From Perkinsus chesapeaki (lineage: Eukaryota; Perkinsozoa; Perkinsida; Perkinsidae): a stretch of DNA of 52,425 nt. The notes beneath the pieces are model-generated. The model ran no database searches. It was not told the origin of the DNA and saw nothing but the letters and a program-made list of their open reading frames with translations. Below are positions 24,532 through 35,492 of the stretch, piece after piece; position 1 is the stretch's first letter; the number at the start of each line of letters is the position of its first letter. The translations under genes were made by a program, and so were the position numbers. The DNA lies in assembly GCA_013115145.1 (NCBI GenBank), contig JAAPAO010000179.1, positions 4,868 to 57,292 on the forward strand, read 5' to 3'.

Positions 24532-24989
24532 GTAAGTATAATCATCATCATTACTACTACTACTATTGTTAATCAAAATATCATCATAAGGTTAATAATT
24601 ACTCATCATTATTATCAAGAACTACATCACTATCATTTTATAATAGGGATGATAATGATAGATTCATGACACATTGAAGATTGTGGTTAAATGAGTATTA
24701 TAATAATACGATACTTACTGGTGGATCACCGTTACGTAAACGTTATTATTATGTTATAAAAGGATAATACTTATAAAACTGAGATTATCAAATAATAAGG
24801 ATGTTGTATTATTATTGTAACGCATTTATATGAATGTACATGTATTACGTTACCTAGTCGTTGTGGTATATTATTAAGATCATTATTGTTATGTTGTTAT
24901 TAAATAATATTATTGTTATATAGTATCATTTATAATGTATTGTACATTCCCACCTTATATTATACCGCAGTAAAGGTAAAGTTGAAACT

Positions 24990-25135
24990 ATCACGGTTGG
25001 TATAAACAGTAAGCGGATGTGAGATCTATATCCGAATGGCATCGTGTACGCCATGTACACTGCTGCCGGAGGCCACACAGCCATACTGCCTAGCAGGAGA
25101 TGCTGTGCCTCCAGATAAATAAAATAAAATAAAAT
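24990..25135 (+). mobile_element. SINE-like or structured-RNA insertion with A-rich tail
   Basis: A compact GC-richer island in AT-rich DNA. Two hairpins stand side by side: GTGTAC/GTACAC (25044-25060, 5-nt loop) and a long stem pairing GGAGG (25068-25072) and CACAGC (25076-25081) with GCTGTG and CCTCC (25102-25112). A tail AGATAAAT(AAAAT)n follows at once. A structured body plus simple A-rich tail is the usual look of a retroposed short element. No clear pol III A or B box is seen, so a non-tRNA origin or truncation is likely. Confidence 0.45.
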
Positions 25136-25229
25136 ATTATACCATTACCAGATATTATACAAATAATAAATAATGATAAAACGGTAGTAGATCCAAGTAG
25201 TAATATTATTATTATATTATTATTAATAG

Positions 25230-25777
25230 GTACACCATCAACAATAGCATCATCTGATATAAGTCCAACAAACAGCCCAACATTTGTTGTTGAATATCAT
25301 AATCAAAATCATCATCATGTTGCATCATTATCTGATCATATTACAGTTCGACCACAACAAGAAAAAGCATTAATAATAGAAGATGATTATACTACTAATT
25401 CATCATATTATTTAGTAATAGAAGAATCACCGTATAATTTATCACATTCCTTTGAAGAATCAAATAATAATATATCTGATATATTCTGGGATATATGTTT
25501 CAATAATAGATATGAGATGTTAGATGATGAAGATGATGATGATTATGATTATGAAGTTGTTGTTACTATTACTCCATTCTACTATTACTACTATGATATA
25601 CTAATGTCTATTAATGGTCTATTATCAATACATATATTAATATACATTCATACAATACAACGATACAGTATACCATCAATTTATCAATCATTGTTATATC
25701 TACCTATTGTTAAATATAATAATAATAATAAAACATGCAATTCACAATTTTACAATTTAATTATATATCATTACTAG
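25230..25777 (+). CDS. Last exon of an unknown protein gene
   Basis: Acceptor TTAATAG at 25223-25229, then 181 codons in frame 2 to TAG 25775-25777. The sequence has TPSTIASSDISPTNSP, several acidic and aromatic patches (EESPYNLSHSFEESNN, FWDICFNNRYEML, a D/E run, TPFYYYYY) and a hydrophobic part (LMSINGLLSIHILIYIHTI) that could be one membrane helix. No domain recognised. Its open length in this stop-rich DNA supports coding. The upstream exon is uncertain because the structured insertion at 24990-25135 lies just before it. Confidence 0.45.
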
Positions 25778-26177
25778 ATAATAATAGTTTTAATCTATAC
25801 GAAAATATAATGTTTCTATTAAATTATACCTTAACAACAACAACAAAAGTAATAAGTAATAAATTTCATATAATGTTGCCTTTGTAAACTTTTTGATATA
25901 TCATTTAATGATATTGTTATTTTAATAATGGGTTATTACTAGAATAAGTATACATCCCATCAACATCCTTTTACAGCAACATAAGTAATTATTATCAAAG
26001 ATTATTCTTCTTCGTCGTCGTCGTCGTCGACAATATCATCATCATCATTATGAACATAAATGAAATTCAACCGTGAATTACTATTAATATATGTCGTCGT
26101 GTTGTTGTTAATGTTAATACAATTATTATCAATTGCTTGTTGTATAGCCTACTGCTGCTAAATACTTTCCCCTTTTA
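25778..26177. other. Intergenic, no gene seen
   Basis: AT-rich with (TCG)n at 26015-26030 next to (ATC)n. It presumably includes the promoter and 5' UTR of the dynein light chain gene. Confidence 0.5.
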
Positions 26178-26683
26178 ATGGTAATATATTTAATAATATT
26201 TTATTATAATTATTATCATATTTAGTCTGAGGTTGAAGAGACATTAAACCGTATTAAAACACATAAAGGAGTATCTGGTATAGTTATTGTTAATCATGAT
26301 GGTGTAATGATATTATTACATTATATTATTATCTATTACGTATTATTATTATTAAGGTACCGATAAGATCAACATTAGAACAAAAATATACATTACAATA
26401 TTCAGCATTAATAACACAATTAACACATAAAGTAATAATTAATTAACGTTATTATTATTTATTATTATTAGGCACGATCAGTAGTAAGAGATTTAGACCC
26501 TCAAAATGATCTTACTTTCTTGAGGCTTAGATCGAGAAAACATGAAATTATGGTAGCTCCTGATAAGGATTATATACTTATTGTTATTCAAGTAATATTA
26601 ACATTTATTATTATTAATAATAATTATATTAGGATCCTAATGCTGATCACAATAATAATAGTAATAATCAACAACATAATTGA
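26178..26683 (+). CDS. DYNLRB: Dynein light chain, roadblock/LC7 type
   Basis: A dimeric light chain that binds dynein intermediate chains in cytoplasmic and axonemal/IFT dynein. Conserved text, exon by exon: [84 protein letters not shown], then a short Asn-rich tail DPNADHNN. About 107 residues against roughly 96 in animals, the excess being the tail. The start is notable: the acceptor before TCTGAGG must be joined to the ATG at 26178-26180, which is followed immediately by the donor GTAATA, so exon 1 contributes only the start codon. All introns are phase 0 or 1 and 40 to 60 nt. Stop TGA at 26681-26683. Confidence 0.93.
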
Positions 26684-26792
26684 TAGGTGATAATGATATG
26701 AGATGATATTATGTGATTTCATTTACTCTTGTGTTCATATAGTATAACATGGGTTATTATATAACTCAATAACTCAATAATAATGGTTATAG

Positions 26793-28468
26793 TTATATAT
26801 TAGAATCTTTGATTTTACATATATGATCTGGACGTAACTTAACTTGTTCATTATTATTTAGTATAACAATACAATCACCATTATCAATATTAACTTGTTT
26901 TAATATAGCATATTGATCCCTAAATATAGTTAATATATAATATTATATAAATATAATAATTGCATTACTTATATTTACCAAGTACAATCCTTATTGGTCT
27001 ACCATTTGCAGGAATTACTGTTTGTAAATCATTCTGATCCAATTCTAATATATCACCACTTTTTAACATTTTAACATGACAAATATAAGGTGATATTATC
27101 TTTTTAACTTCACCTTTACATTTTAAATATTTACCATTACTAAGTTTATCATTAAGTACCTAATAATAAATACCTAACAATAAACCACCACCACCTGATA
27201 ACAATAATATCACCACCTTAACAATAATCCCTTTAGTCAACCATGCAGCATCATCATCATTTGGCAGCAGTTTGCTGTTGTTGCTGTTGTTGTTGTTAAC
27301 CTCTATTCTTTGTCTTTTATTATCGTGTCTAATATAATTATATCATCCATATATCCATATTAAATATTATTACTTGATATTATCATTAACATCAGATGGT
27401 ATATCAATAATATCATCATCTTCTTCTTCCATTTTCATCCATAACTCAGCTTCTTTTTTAGCATCATTTTCAGCTTTAATTGCAGCTTCTTCTAATATAT
27501 TAATATCTACTATCAATATATTCATATATTATAACCGATATTTTCAATATTACTTTTAGGTACTACTTTATTTAATGTTATTCCTTTTTTTATATTTCTC
27601 TTAGCATCAATAAGATTAGTGACTCCTAATTCAATAATATCATTATCACCCTCTTTTCTTTCTAATGTTGTTGCTTTACTATCCTTTATACCACTTTTCA
27701 TTGCTTCAGCTAAGCAATATAATATAACCATAATTAATAATAATAACAACAACGACGATATTATTATTACCTTTAGCCATACGTACTTGTTTAGCTATTA
27801 ATCTTTCTTCTTGTTTTTCTTCAGCAGCTTCATATTTTTTTTCTTCTTTATATTTAGCCTCCCTTTCCATCCTTTCTCTATCAATATATTCAAGATACCA
27901 TCCTCTTTCTGTTTTCTCAATATTAGCTTTTCCTGTTCTACCCAAATATAATACAAAACCAGTTAATGTACACCATGCTGTTGAATTCATATGAACATGT
28001 TGTTTATCTACATACAATATTATAATAACAATTCTATATCAATAAGCTATTATGTTATTATTACCGGATATTAAATCTTGATATACTTGATTAGCTAATA
28101 CTCTTGTTGATCTATAACGTGTTGATAATATCCTCCTATTAATAAATATATTTAATCTTATTTTACCACCATCTCTATTACATAAATGTTGATTCAAATT
28201 CTCTTGAGAAATCACTCATATATTTACCAGGTTTTTGTATAAATAATTGCATTTGTCTTAAATGTTGTTCTGAAGCCCTAATAGTAGTAATATTAAGTAT
28301 TATAATAATATAATATTATTACTACTACCTATGGCATTTGAATCCATTCTCATCTCTACATTGTTTTTGACACATTTGACAATACCATTTCAACTTTTGT
28401 AATCCTTTTGCCTTCATTTTATTATCTAACCATTTTGGTGACCATTTCTCAGCTCTACCTTTACCCAT
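26793..28468 (-). CDS. KIN: KIN17 DNA/RNA-binding protein
   Basis: Nuclear protein linked to DNA replication, repair and splicing. Start ATG 28466-28468 (MGKGRAEKWSPKWLDNKMKA), then the highly conserved zinc finger KGLQKLKWYCQMCQKQCRDE; the winged-helix part follows with KPGKYMSDFSREFESTF, RYRSTRVLANQVYQDL, HVHMNSTAWCTLTGFVLYLG and GWYLEYIDRERMERE. A helical Glu/Lys/Ala-rich linker leads to the C-terminal KOW/SH3-like part (ANGRPIRIVLGKYKDQYAIL, CIVILNNNEQVKLRPDHIC). Stop TAA 26793-26795. The order matches the family (zinc finger, winged helix, basic linker, KOW). Upstream in-frame codons exist, but MGK is the family start. It is divergent from CstF64 with a 402-bp spacer. Confidence 0.93.
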
Positions 28469-28500
28469 ATTAACAACAACTAATATTAAAAAAATACAGC

Positions 28501-28702
28501 CAATGTCTACTATTAAACACAACAACAACCAATGCCTACTATTAAACACAACAACAACCAATGCCTACTATTAAGCACAACAACAACCAATGCCTACTAT
28601 TAAGCACAACAACAACCAATGCCTACTATTAAACACAACAAAAACCAATGCCTACTATTAAGCACAACAACAACCAATGCCTACTATTAAACACAACAAC
28701 AA
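28501..28702. repeat. 29-bp minisatellite, seven copies
   Basis: Unit caatgcctactattaaacac plus acaacaac, starting at 28501, 28530, 28559, 28588, 28617, 28646 and 28675. Copies differ only by T/C at position 6, A/G in taaAcac/taaGcac and one caAaaac. It lies in the shared upstream region of KIN17 and CstF64. There are no spacers, so it is not a CRISPR array. Confidence 0.9.
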
Positions 28703-28870
28703 CAACCAACACCGCGACGACGAGGGGCCACGTTACGTCACGCGCCACGAAATTATGGAAGTGCGGGGATATGCGGGTGATGGATGATTTGTAAGGAATT
28801 TACGCGGTGTTTGGATTTCGAGCCTGTGTCATGAATCGATAGGTTTTTTAGGGCATCAGGGTTTATTATT
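28703..28870. promoter_or_regulatory. GC-rich promoter of CstF64 (and possibly KIN17)
   Basis: Sharp GC-rich patch: CGCGACGACGAGGGG, then CGTTACGTCACGCG near 28731-28744, which holds TTACGTCA, the core of ATF/CREB (bZIP) sites. Further on are GCGGGGATATGCGGGTG and TTTACGCGGTG. The CstF64 ATG is at 28871. Confidence 0.45.
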
Positions 28871-30353
28871 ATGGCATCATCTTATTACTATAATAATGGT
28901 CAACAGCAGCAGTTCCATAATGGGCAGCAGCAGCGAGCTGTTAATAGGAATTGTAGTGTATTTGTTGGTAATATACCTTATGAGGCATCAGAGGTAATAT
29001 TATTAATAAATATAATATATAATATAATTAGGAAGAATTACGTGAAATATTTAGCAGAGTTGGTCCAGTAATATCATTCCGTTTAATGAAAGATAAAGAG
29101 ACTGGTATGCCTAAAGGTTATGGTTTTTGTGAATATCGTGATATGGAGACAGCATATAGTGCTATGAGAAATCTATCTAATGCTGATTATGGTGGTAGAC
29201 CTTTAAGAGTGGATTGGGCTGATCATGAACTAAGAAATTCAGAAGCTGTTACAAAAGTAATAAATAGAGATGGGGGGGTAATAAAGTTGAGATGGTTGGT
29301 TGTAGGTATTAAGAACATCTAATGCTGAAGTATCAGAGAGAACTGAGAAAATAGTTAAAGATAGATTACAAGAATTTAGGGGTAAAATAACGGATGAAAC
29401 TATTGAATTAGCAGTAAGTGATATGCAACCATTCAGGGAAATATCTACATTGATCGATGTAATAATAGTAATAACACATATTACTATTATATCCTTTTAG
29501 TTATTAACACCTGAACAATTAGTACATTTATTAGCAGAATTACAAAGATTATCATTAACTGATCCTGATACATGTAAAGCATTATTATCTACTCAACCAC
29601 AACTGAGGGTTGCTATTGCATTTGCATTAGTAATAATAATAACATTAATTAATATATATTATTATTGATATAGGTTAGAATAAACGTTATAACAGATCCA
29701 TTAAATAATAATAATACAAGAATAAATAAATCATCATTATTAATAGGGCGGCAAGATATGATGAATAAAAGGCAAAGTAGTATTATAAATTATTAATATT
29801 AGTAGTCCTATCATCCTCCTATTATCTACAGCAGCAGCCTTCTCCTTTTATTATTATAGGACTTAATAGGAAAGGTTATGACAATAAACAAGAAGAAGGA
29901 GGAGGAGCAATACCGCCACCGCCATGGTCTAATATGGTTATCGGGGGGCATCATCATGGTCATAATAATAATGCTGATGAGAATAATGATGATGAGGATG
30001 ATGATGATAGGATTAATAATAATGATGATTCATATGATGTTATAATAATAATATTATTAATGTTGTTGTTATTATTATCATTTATTAAATAATAATTAGG
30101 TGACACAATTAACATCAGATGAGAAAATGAAAGTTATAGAACAATTTTCATCATTATCAACTGATGAGATATCAGACTTGCCACCACAAGTGAGAGAATC
30201 AATGGAAACATTGGTAATAATAATAATAATTAGTATGGTGAATATTAATAATCTAATAATAATAAGGTAAGGGAATGGGTTATACAATCACAAGGGGGGC
30301 AAGGTGGTGAAGGAGGAGAAGGAGAAGGAGGAGGAGGAGGAAGAGATGAATAG
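28871..30353 (+). CDS. CSTF2: Cleavage stimulation factor subunit 2 (CstF64/Rna15)
   Basis: Binds the downstream GU-rich element during mRNA 3'-end cleavage. RRM at the N-terminus: RNP2 [12 protein letters not shown] at an exon end, then [19 protein letters not shown] and RNP1 [16 protein letters not shown], with [18 protein letters not shown] closing the fold. After a short intron the hinge follows ([38 protein letters not shown]), the region that binds CstF77. The C-terminal bundle is present ([32 protein letters not shown]), followed by a Gly/Glu-rich end and TAG 30351-30353. It is shorter than the human protein, lacking the long Pro/Gly and MEAR(A/G) repeat region, as in simple eukaryotes. 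Confidence 0.93.
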
Positions 30354-30452
30354 TAATATAACGTATTAAGATGATGATAAAATAATGATTTGAGTAGTAG
30401 TGATGATGTTAACATAATTAATAATAATGATAGCTATTATAATTATAAATAA

Positions 30453-33400
30453 ATGTTATCAATGTCATCAACGTTAATACCATCACCGGCAGCAGCAATT
30501 GCAGGAGGAGGAGGAGGGGCAAATAAAAGGAGGCATAGTGAAATTAATAATAATGATGAGAATGTTAATGGGGTTAAAGATGACTATGATTATGATGATG
30601 TAATAATGGCTCCTCCTCCCCCTCCTTCTTCTTCTTCTTCTCCTCGTAATAATAATTATATAGTAGAATATAGAAAGAGTCGGAGAGGTAGAATTAGAAG
30701 GATAACAAGGGAATGTTATTTACGTGATGATATATGTTGTGGTATAATACAATGTGAATATTGTAAAGAAGATTATAAATATAATAATAATAATAAAGAA
30801 GAAGAAGACGAGAGAGAAAGAGAAAGAGAGTCTATGACTATGTCTAATATGTCTATTGAATATGATATACCAATACTTAAACCACATATATTAATAATAC
30901 CAACACCAGAAGTATGTATTAAACAACTGGACTGGTTATGTGATTCATTAGATATTGATAATTGGCATTTAGGCAATATAGTTATAACATATACGGCATT
31001 AAATGTAATAATAAAACCAACAACCATAGCAATAGCAATGTTATTATTTATGTTAATGTCGGCATATTGTCAGGCACTAAAGGCAACTGGTTGGCAAGGA
31101 AGAATGAGTGGATATGATAGATTACGTAAAAGATGTAATAATAATACAACAATCAATATAGATGAGGCTGATAATAATAATAAAGCTAATGAGGCTGATG
31201 ACCATTCATTAAGGTAGTAGTAGTAGTAGTATCCTTATTGTTGATGTTTATAATATTATTATTTATTATTATTTATTATTATTTATTATTATTTATTATT
31301 ATTTATTATTATTATTTATCATTATTATGAGTAGTTACTTTCATGTATTCCCCAATGAGTATTGTCGTGATACATATATACCATTAAATAATGACAATAA
31401 AGCAGATGAAGCTGCTGAGCAGCAGCAGCAGCAGGATGAGGAGGAGGATGAGTGTGGTGGTGGTGATAGTATTAGGGATATTAAAGCTACATTAAAAGTT
31501 GGTGAATGGTATAATAATCATATTGGTATAAATAATGCAACATTAATATTATGTAATGATAATGATAGTAAAAATAAGGCAATAAATATATTAAAACAAC
31601 AATATAATAATAATATACTAGATAATGATGATATTATAACATGTGAAGAATTATGTATTAAGGTAGTAATATTACGGATTACTATCCCTCATCATACTCT
31701 CATTATCATCATCATTTACTAATACATCAAGTAGTGCCAAGAAATTATCCAGGCACTTAATAATCTACAGAGCTACTTGTTACTACCTACCGTATGGTGC
31801 AATCATCATGCACATTATTCGATACTACTACCATCATTGATAACAATTAACAATGATGTTTGAGGTCATCTGCTTGTTGATTCTTCTTCTGCTGCTGCTT
31901 GGAACGAAAATAAGAGGCCTTATCGTTGGCCTTATCGTCATAGGCCAATATGGCTGAGGGGGTGAATGACCCCTGATGACCCCCTCAAGAATGAAGCCTA
32001 GTATACTACTATGCTGTTGTTATTAGTTACATAGTATATATCCAACTTGTGCTGAAAAACTATCGATTAACAAGAAGAATAATAATGTTGAAGATGATAA
32101 TAATAAGATTATCAATAAGGCTGATGATGGTGGATATACCGGTAATACATAACGCGATAAAGAATAATAATTATAATATTTTTATTATTAGGTCATTATA
32201 CCAGAAGTGTTATTAATAAAGGTTTACACAATGGCACTATTTATCAAGGTATATTAAGATGTTCAATAACATCATGGCAAAGGGGTAAAATAATAGTTAA
32301 TAAAGATAATATGGAATTACATATAATAATAAGAGGAAGATTTAATATTAATAGAGCTGTTGATAATGATATAGTTGCGGTAGAATTAATTGATGATAAT
32401 AATGATGAGGTTGATGAGGATGGTGGTGGTGGTATTGATAGTACTATCCCAGTATTAGATGCTAGTACAGCAACAGAAGCACTAGAAGAGCGGGTGATGG
32501 ATAAAGGTAGTAATAAGGGTAATAAGGATAGTTTATATAATAATAATAATAAATGTGTAATACTGATTAGGTGGTTGTGGTGATGATAGTGGTAGTGGTA
32601 TTATTGAAAAAGAAGGTAAAGTAGTTGGTATTATAAAACGTAATTGGCGTGAATATGCTGGAACATTGAGATCATCATCATCATCATTAATAGTAGATGA
32701 TAATAATATTACTGGTGGTGCTGGTGGTGGGTTTAGTAAAATGGATAGAATATTTATACCAGCTAATCCAAGAATACCTAATATAAGAATATCAACTAGA
32801 CATAGTAATGATCTAGATAATATGAGGATATGTGTTACTATGGATACATGGGATAGAACATCTACATTACCACAAGTAGTAGTAGTAGTAGTAATTATAG
32901 TACTAGTATTATTAGTATTATTATTAGGGGCATTGGACACGTATACTAGGCAAATGTGGTGAAAGAGATACTGAATCAGCAGTTATATTACATGAACATA
33001 ATGTTATTACTAGACAATTCTCAGATGATGTTATTAGATGTTTACCACCTAAAGATTATGAACCAGATGAGTAATAAACAATAACAACAGTAGTGGTAGT
33101 AGTGTTGTTATTATTAGGGCTGAGATCTCACGTAGACTTGATTTACGTAATATAACAGTATGTAGCATCGATCCACCAGGATGTAAAGATATTGATGATG
33201 CATTAAGTTGTGAAGTAATAACTAATAAGTAATTAATGTTATTATTACTAATAAGTAGTTGTAGTATGTTGTTGTTATTATTATTATTGTTAGATATTAG
33301 AAAATGGTAATTGGCGTATTGGTGTACATATTGCTGATGTTACACATTTTGTTCATCCTGGTACAGCTATTGATAAGGAGGCAGCGGAAAGGTGTACAAC

Positions 33401-35174
33401 AGTATATCTGGTGGAAAGAAGAACTGATATGTTACCAAGTCTATTAACAACTGATTTATGTAGTCTTGTTGGTGATAAAGATAGATTATGCTTCTCTGTA
33501 TTATGGGATATGGAACCTAATAGTAATTTTAAAATAGTTGATACACAATTTCATAAAGCAATAATAAGATCAAATGCGGCTTTAAGTTATGGTGAAGCAC
33601 AAGCACGTATTGATGATAAAAATGATAATACTGAACTAACTAAAAGTAATAACAACAACAACACTAAGAAGAAGATCATTGATTATTGTTGCTGTTGCTG
33701 TTATTATAGGTATAAGACGTTTATTAAAAGCTGCTATGGTTATTAGAAAGAATCGTATGTCTGGTGGCGCATTAGAATTGGCTAGTCAAGAAGTTAGATT
33801 CGAGCTTGATTCCGAAACAAGTGATCCAACAGATGTTGCTGAATACACTATGAAGGATACTAATAGATTAGTTGAAGAATTTATGTTATTGGCTAATTCT
33901 TCTGTTGCTCAACAAATATTAAAAGTAATACTACTACTTTATCATTAGCATCACCACCACGTGTCATTGTTAAGCCTCCTTATTATTATTATTAGCATTT
34001 CCCTAGTAATAGCGTATTAAGACGTCATCCACCTCCGAAAGAACAACAGCTTAAATCATTAAAAGTATTATTAGATAAACAAGGTAATAATAATATTAAT
34101 AGATAGTAGTATTAGTATTAGTATTATTATTAATTCATGTATAATTATTAATTCATATATACTGTTATAGGTATCCATGGTTTCAAATATGGTAGTAATA
34201 AAGAATTATCTCATAGTTTAAATAATTTATGTATTAAAGATAATGATCCATATTTTAATAGATTAGTAAGAATAATGACAACACGGACAATGAATCAAGC
34301 ACAGTAAGTGCTATTAACAATAACAATTAATTATATTATTATTATATTAGGTATTTCTGTACTGGTGATGTTGATACTGGTGGTGGTGGTGGTGGATCGA
34401 TGAAGATGCAGATGTTTTCACATTATGGTTTAGCTATGGGATTATATACTCATTTTACCAGTCCTATTAGACGTTATGCTGATATATTAGTACATAGATT
34501 ATTAATGGCTTCATTGGGTATAAGACCATTACCAGATGAATTAAATGATAAAACAGCAGTTACTCAACAATGTGATAAGATTAATTTTAGACATAGAAAT
34601 GCACAATTTGCGGGTAGAGCATCAGCTGAATTACATACATATCTGTAATAATAATATACATCATCATTATTATTATTAATTAGATACTTTAAAAAGAATG
34701 GTCCAAGTGTTGCCGATGCAGTAATAACTCGTATTAGATCATCATCATCAGTTAGACGACGACGTCGACAGCAGCAGCAGCAACAGCAGCAAGGTGGTGT
34801 TAGTGGTGGATCATTACAAGTAGTTGTACCAAGATTTGGTATTGATGGTATATGTAAATTGATGGATGATGATGATAATTGGGAATGTGATGAAGATAAA
34901 ATGATTGCTAAAAATGATAAATTGGGTATTAAGTTATCTATATTTGATCATATACAAGTTAAAATAATGGCTGATGATACTGATTTTAGGTGATATAAAA
35001 GAATATCATACATATAATACAACAATGACAATTATTATTATTATTATTAGGTTTAAAACAATAATGACATTAATAAAGAAATCAAATAAAGATGAAATTG
35101 ATACTTATGAAGAAGCTGAAGCTAATAGGAAAATGGTAGATAAAGAAATGTGTCCAGACAGAATAACTAAATAA
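30453..35174 (+). CDS. DIS3: Exosome ribonuclease DIS3/Rrp44
   Basis: Processive 3'-5' exonuclease of the RNA exosome. An N-terminal poly-Ala/Gly and Ser/Pro extension precedes the conserved start ([20 protein letters not shown]) with the zinc-binding CR3 block (C-G-C-C spacing [12 protein letters not shown]). The PIN fold follows, but ILIIPTPEV stands where DIS3 has the catalytic PDTNV, and TALNALKATGW where TVLQEV is expected. Then come [31 protein letters not shown], cold-shock domains ([26 protein letters not shown]), and the RNB core with its aspartates ([17 protein letters not shown]), [15 protein letters not shown]-like text, [72 protein letters not shown]. An S1-like C-terminus ends at TAA 35172-35174. 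About 15 introns, one of them (from about 31663) carrying an insertion. Confidence 0.93.
31214..31330 (+). repeat. DIS3 intron expanded by 10-bp ATTTATTATT repeat
   Basis: The intron opens with (GTA)n-like GTAGTAGTAG and holds about six copies of ATTTATTATT from 31255. The same 10-mer in the same transcriptional sense fills an intron of the methyltransferase gene. Confidence 0.75.
31770..31995. other. Structured GC-richer insertion inside a DIS3 intron
   Basis: The intron after TCEELCIK (donor about 31663, acceptor TTACATAG about 32034) is some 370 nt against the usual 40 to 60. Its middle is not triplet repeat. It has paired segments around GGCCTTATCGTTGGCC and a perfect 9-bp stem TGAGGGGGT / ACCCCCTCA (about 31952-31986). 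It could be a short retroposon or an intronic small RNA. No convincing pol III boxes. Confidence 0.4.
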
Positions 35175-35175
35175 A

Positions 35176-35345
35176 CAACTGATACTACTACTGATACTAC
35201 TACTGATACTGCTGATACTACTACTGATACTGCTGATACTGCTGATACTACTACTGATACTGCTGATACTGCTGATACTACTGCTGATACTACTACTGAT
35301 ACTGCTGATACTACTGCTGATACTACTGCTGATAATGCTGCTGTA
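35176..35345. repeat. 9-bp minisatellite ((ACT)(ACT/GCT)GAT) after the DIS3 stop
   Basis: Seventeen or so copies of GATACTACT or GATACTGCT start within 10 bp of the DIS3 stop codon, in the spacer towards the convergent methyltransferase gene. Long antisense frames here are repeat artefacts. Confidence 0.85.
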
Positions 35346-35492
35346 TAATAATAACAACGTAATAGTTTCAATAACAAGTTATTCTAATAGTTGTTTTAAG
35401 TGCGCCGCCAAACTAATATAAGTCATATTATTGGAAACAATATTATTATTATTATCATCATGAACATGATCATGTTATTAACGGCGGAATCG

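Noticed and set aside
28501-28702. Regular 29-bp repeats as a possible CRISPR array
   Set aside because: Units are directly adjacent with no unique spacers, and the host is an intron-bearing eukaryote.
28703-28870. Dinoflagellate-type spliced-leader acceptor or leader gene
   Set aside because: No sequence close to the known leader was found here or elsewhere in the window, and GC-rich promoters explain this stretch.
31850-31960. C/D-box snoRNA in the DIS3 intron (ATGATGT ... CTGA)
   Set aside because: The C box is imperfect, no terminal stem joins the boxes, and TGATGA/CTGA-like words are common by chance in this triplet-rich DNA.
35082-35377. Minus-strand frames reading poly-(SI) or poly-(VVSA)
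   Set aside because: Translations of the 9-bp minisatellite on the antisense strand, overlapping the DIS3 end.
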